A stretch of DNA of 64,000 nt from Sphingobacterium sp. Its GTDB lineage: Bacteria; Bacteroidota; Bacteroidia; Sphingobacteriales; Sphingobacteriaceae. Below, piece after piece: positions 61,884-64,000 of the stretch. A program made the position numbers and the translations under genes. Every line of letters begins with the position of its first letter. Within the stretch, counting starts at the first letter, position 1. The notes under the pieces are model-generated. The model saw only the letters and a program-made list of their open reading frames with translations. It did no database searches and was not told the DNA's origin. The DNA lies in assembly GCA_031277685.1 (NCBI GenBank), contig JAITLV010000140.1:1-64000 (forward strand), read 5' to 3'.

Positions 61884-64000
61884 TTAGCTCACATCATTAG
61901 ATCTACCAATGGAAAGCATATTGGCGAACAAGCGATATGCACCAGGTACTCCGGCAGGAAGTTGTCTAAATAAGGATAAACTGCTATAGATATAGTATCC
62001 TTTTCCCTTTTTATTGACGAGTAACAGTCCGTCTTCATTTCCTTTCTCCAGATTTTTAGCACGCAAAATAGGTTGAAAACCAATATCCCAATTTTGAGGA
62101 AGAAAAAGTGCCCGATCTTGTATCCAATTCGCAAAATCTCGCTGAGTGATTTTATTTGGATAGTTCAAAACCGGATGCAAAGAGTCCAAAAAGTCTATGG
62201 CTGATTCAATATCAGTTACTCTATTTAATGAAACGGTCAAGGGGTAAGCCCCCACTTCGTTTACCGATAGATCATAAGGCGTATTATATTGCGTGATGAG
62301 GACACCACCGCTTTCAACATAATCTTGTAATTGGCTGTGAAAGACCGCTAATTCAGGATGGGTATTGTAAATTCGTATCCCTAAAACTATCGCATCAAAA
62401 CTGGACAGATTTGTTTTTTCTAAGGATTCATATCCAATAATTTCCACTTCTGTCAGCAGTTGTTTTAAACTCACTGCAAGTTCATCATTTTTACCTGATA
62501 CATAAGCTATTTTTTTCGCTGAAATGATAACAGAAGAATTTAGAATAGACAACTTCCCTTTAGGAAAATATCGGATACTTTCAATATGGGGATAGTCGAC
62601 ACGTTTTGAAGTCTGTTGATGGACACCAAGGAGAGTTTCTAGTTCAAAATTAAGTTGTTGTATTTTTTCATAGTGTAAGCGAGAAGTCAACTGAAATTGA
62701 ACGAGTTCGGATGAATTCCCTTCCATTGTGAGCGTAATTTCACTGGGCGATATTTCCAAGCCTTTATCAGCCTTTAATCTAACTTTAACAGCTTGTTTAG
62801 CATTCGTATTTGATTGCAGTGTTAGCCCGACGAAACGGCTTGCATTATTGGCCAAAACCACGATATCGGTATCAAAAGTGCCGGTTATTGGTGGAGCAAT
62901 GGCAACTATATTCTCCATATGTCGTGGAGATAAATTTATCGTCAACGGCAAGCCCGCAAAATTTAAATGTACTGCTATAGCCAATGGGCTTTCATCCTCG
63001 CCCAATACAATATCGCGAAAGGATGCTGGTGCGTAGTTGTTTGCATCCCCTTCTCCTTTTAGCCATGTCGGAAAAGAAGGAGTTAGATCGCTACAAAGCT
63101 GCCCTTGCAATGCTATTTTTCCAGTACCGGACCATTCGTACGGTGTTTGATACACTGATTCAAAAAATGGCACAGTAATTCCCTCCAATATGAGTCCACT
63201 TTCTACTGGAATATGAGCATTAAGCTGCATTTTAACCTCGTGGCCAGCAACCCAAAGATCGTCGGCTGTTTGAAGATCCAACGTCCCTCCGGTAGCTTTG
63301 AACAAAAGAACTTGTATATCCTTCCGTTTACTGTGAATAGGGTTGTCTATGGGTACAACGTTCATCCAAAGTAATATCGCCGCCAAATCTTTTGCAAGAT
63401 TTTCCACATATCCTTTAGTTCGACTTGAAATTAACTTGTCAATCAAATGGTTGAACTGCTCCACAAAAACATCCTGACCTTCATTACTTTCGAAGAACGA
63501 ATCCAGTGTGTATGAGGTTAAAGCGTCCCCTTTGAGTAAATCAAAATATTCAAGTGTTGGTTGATATTGAGCAAGACATGCCATCGCTTGTGAACGATGT
63601 TTATTGCGACTTTCGGCAGCAATCTCAGCATAATGCAAGTCAGCATAAACATCCACTACCGGAATACGGATGACCAAATGTTGAGGTAAGGGTGTGACAT
63701 AACCACCAATATCTTTCACACCACTTTCCTGATAAACATTCCAAAATAAACGTTTGGGTTGCCAAAGTGATAATTCCGACAATTGTTCTGAATAGGCCTG
63801 TGGGTCTCCTGCCAATTCATAAGCCTTCATCGTCAAAATCGCTGCAGCTTGATGATGTCCATGTGTATCGGGAATATCAGGTGAAAAACGGGTAATCATC
63901 ACATCGGGTCGAAAATAACGGATGGCCCAGACCATATCAGCAAGTATAGCCTGCTCATCCCATTTTTGCAAAGTATCAGCTGCAGATTCCGAAAAACCAA
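61884..64000 (-). CDS. PIG-L family deacetylase with C-terminal GATase/ThuA-like domain (5' end cut)
   Basis: About 705 residues are visible; the frame is open to the right edge (reading GFSESAADTLQKWDEQA before the first possible internal start), so the N-terminus with the usual HPDD zinc motif lies outside. The PIG-L part shows FRPDVMITRFSPDIPDTHGH followed by HQAA, with the metal-binding HGHH. The middle (about 190-480) is beta-rich and resembles NPCBM/Ig-like segments. The C-terminal about 200 residues (KKIAYVSGKNDELAVSLKQL, FDAIVLGIRIYN, GGVLITQYNT) look like a glutamine-amidotransferase/ThuA-like domain. The family removes N-acetyl groups from sugars. Confidence 0.87.
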   Translation of the reverse strand, partial: GFSESAADTLQKWDEQAILADMVWAIRYFRPDVMITRFSPDIPDTHGHHQAAAILTMKAYELAGDPQAYSEQLSELSLWQPKRLFWNVYQESGVKDIGGYVTPLPQHLVIRIPVVDVYADLHYAEIAAESRNKHRSQAMACLAQYQPTLEYFDLLKGDALTSYTLDSFFESNEGQDVFVEQFNHLIDKLISSRTKGYVENLAKDLAAILLWMNVVPIDNPIHSKRKDIQVLLFKATGGTLDLQTADDLWVAGHEVKMQLNAHIPVESGLILEGITVPFFESVYQTPYEWSGTGKIALQGQLCSDLTPSFPTWLKGEGDANNYAPASFRDIVLGEDESPLAIAVHLNFAGLPLTINLSPRHMENIVAIAPPITGTFDTDIVVLANNASRFVGLTLQSNTNAKQAVKVRLKADKGLEISPSEITLTMEGNSSELVQFQLTSRLHYEKIQQLNFELETLLGVHQQTSKRVDYPHIESIRYFPKGKLSILNSSVIISAKKIAYVSGKNDELAVSLKQLLTEVEIIGYESLEKTNLSSFDAIVLGIRIYNTHPELAVFHSQLQDYVESGGVLITQYNTPYDLSVNEVGAYPLTVSLNRVTDIESAIDFLDSLHPVLNYPNKITQRDFANWIQDRALFLPQNWDIGFQPILRAKNLEKGNEDGLLLVNKKGKGYYIYSSLSLFRQLPAGVPGAYRLFANMLSIGRSNDVS

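Overview
The window looks like chromosome of a Sphingobacteriaceae member (Bacteroidota), most likely Sphingobacterium or a close relative. This is inferred from the moderate-to-low GC content by eye, two SusC-type receptors (one with a SusD partner), FecR/ECF-sigma control, LytS/LytTR pairs, TAnnTTTG-type promoter elements and an almost complete lack of strong Shine-Dalgarno sites. I see no rRNA or tRNA genes, CRISPR array, phage module or insertion sequence. Both edges cut genes: a SusC receptor on the left and a PIG-L deacetylase on the right.

Layout. 0-5 kb: a GH76 alpha-mannanase and a SusC gene on the minus strand, divergent from a large membrane-bound regulator (signal peptide, lectin/kelch-like sensor, one TM helix, SARP-type winged helix). 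A perfect tandem 11-bp direct repeat lies between them. 5-10 kb: a three-gene operon (USP-like protein, small membrane protein, DUF1275 protein) preceded by an array of ATTARAA repeats, next to an OmpR/EnvZ-type two-component system. 10-12.6 kb: iron uptake (siderophore-interacting flavoprotein, PchR-like AraC regulator, a degenerate ABC-ATPase fragment) with Fur-box-like 19-mers. 13-16 kb: a proVWX-type glycine betaine/choline importer. 16.6-19 kb: an SPL-type radical SAM protein and a cold-shock-domain protein.

19-24 kb: an FAD dehydrogenase, a Gfo/Idh/MocA oxidoreductase and a GH29 fucosidase. 24-30 kb: an aldo/keto reductase-cyclase-VOC operon, then a minus-strand run of two YdeI/DUF1905 proteins, a second Gfo/Idh/MocA enzyme and a second aldo/keto reductase. 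30-35 kb: a LytS/LytTR pair leading into an outer-membrane beta-barrel receptor. 35-41 kb: a HAD hydrolase, a Crp/DoxX pair, an AraC regulator, a GH16 enzyme, an NTF2-like protein and a transglutaminase. 41.6-49 kb: a complete ECF sigma-FecR-SusC(STN)-SusD nutrient-sensing locus.

49-64 kb: a MACPF-like lipoprotein, a siderophore receptor with two Fur-like boxes around its promoter, a short MutS-family ATPase, a Crp-type regulator beside two near-perfect TGTGA-N6-TCACA sites and a DJ-1/PfpI gene, a small unknown operon, DNA ligase D, and the partial PIG-L gene.

The most unusual signals outside genes are two loci built from 11-bp tandem repeats with a 22-bp inverted arm (12.8 and 55.3 kb), and two look-alike two-hairpin minus-strand RNA elements sharing a CCCCAT loop (50.5 and 55.0 kb). 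The strongest system-level hypothesis is the transmembrane SARP-like regulator acting on the adjacent mannan locus through the 11-bp repeat.
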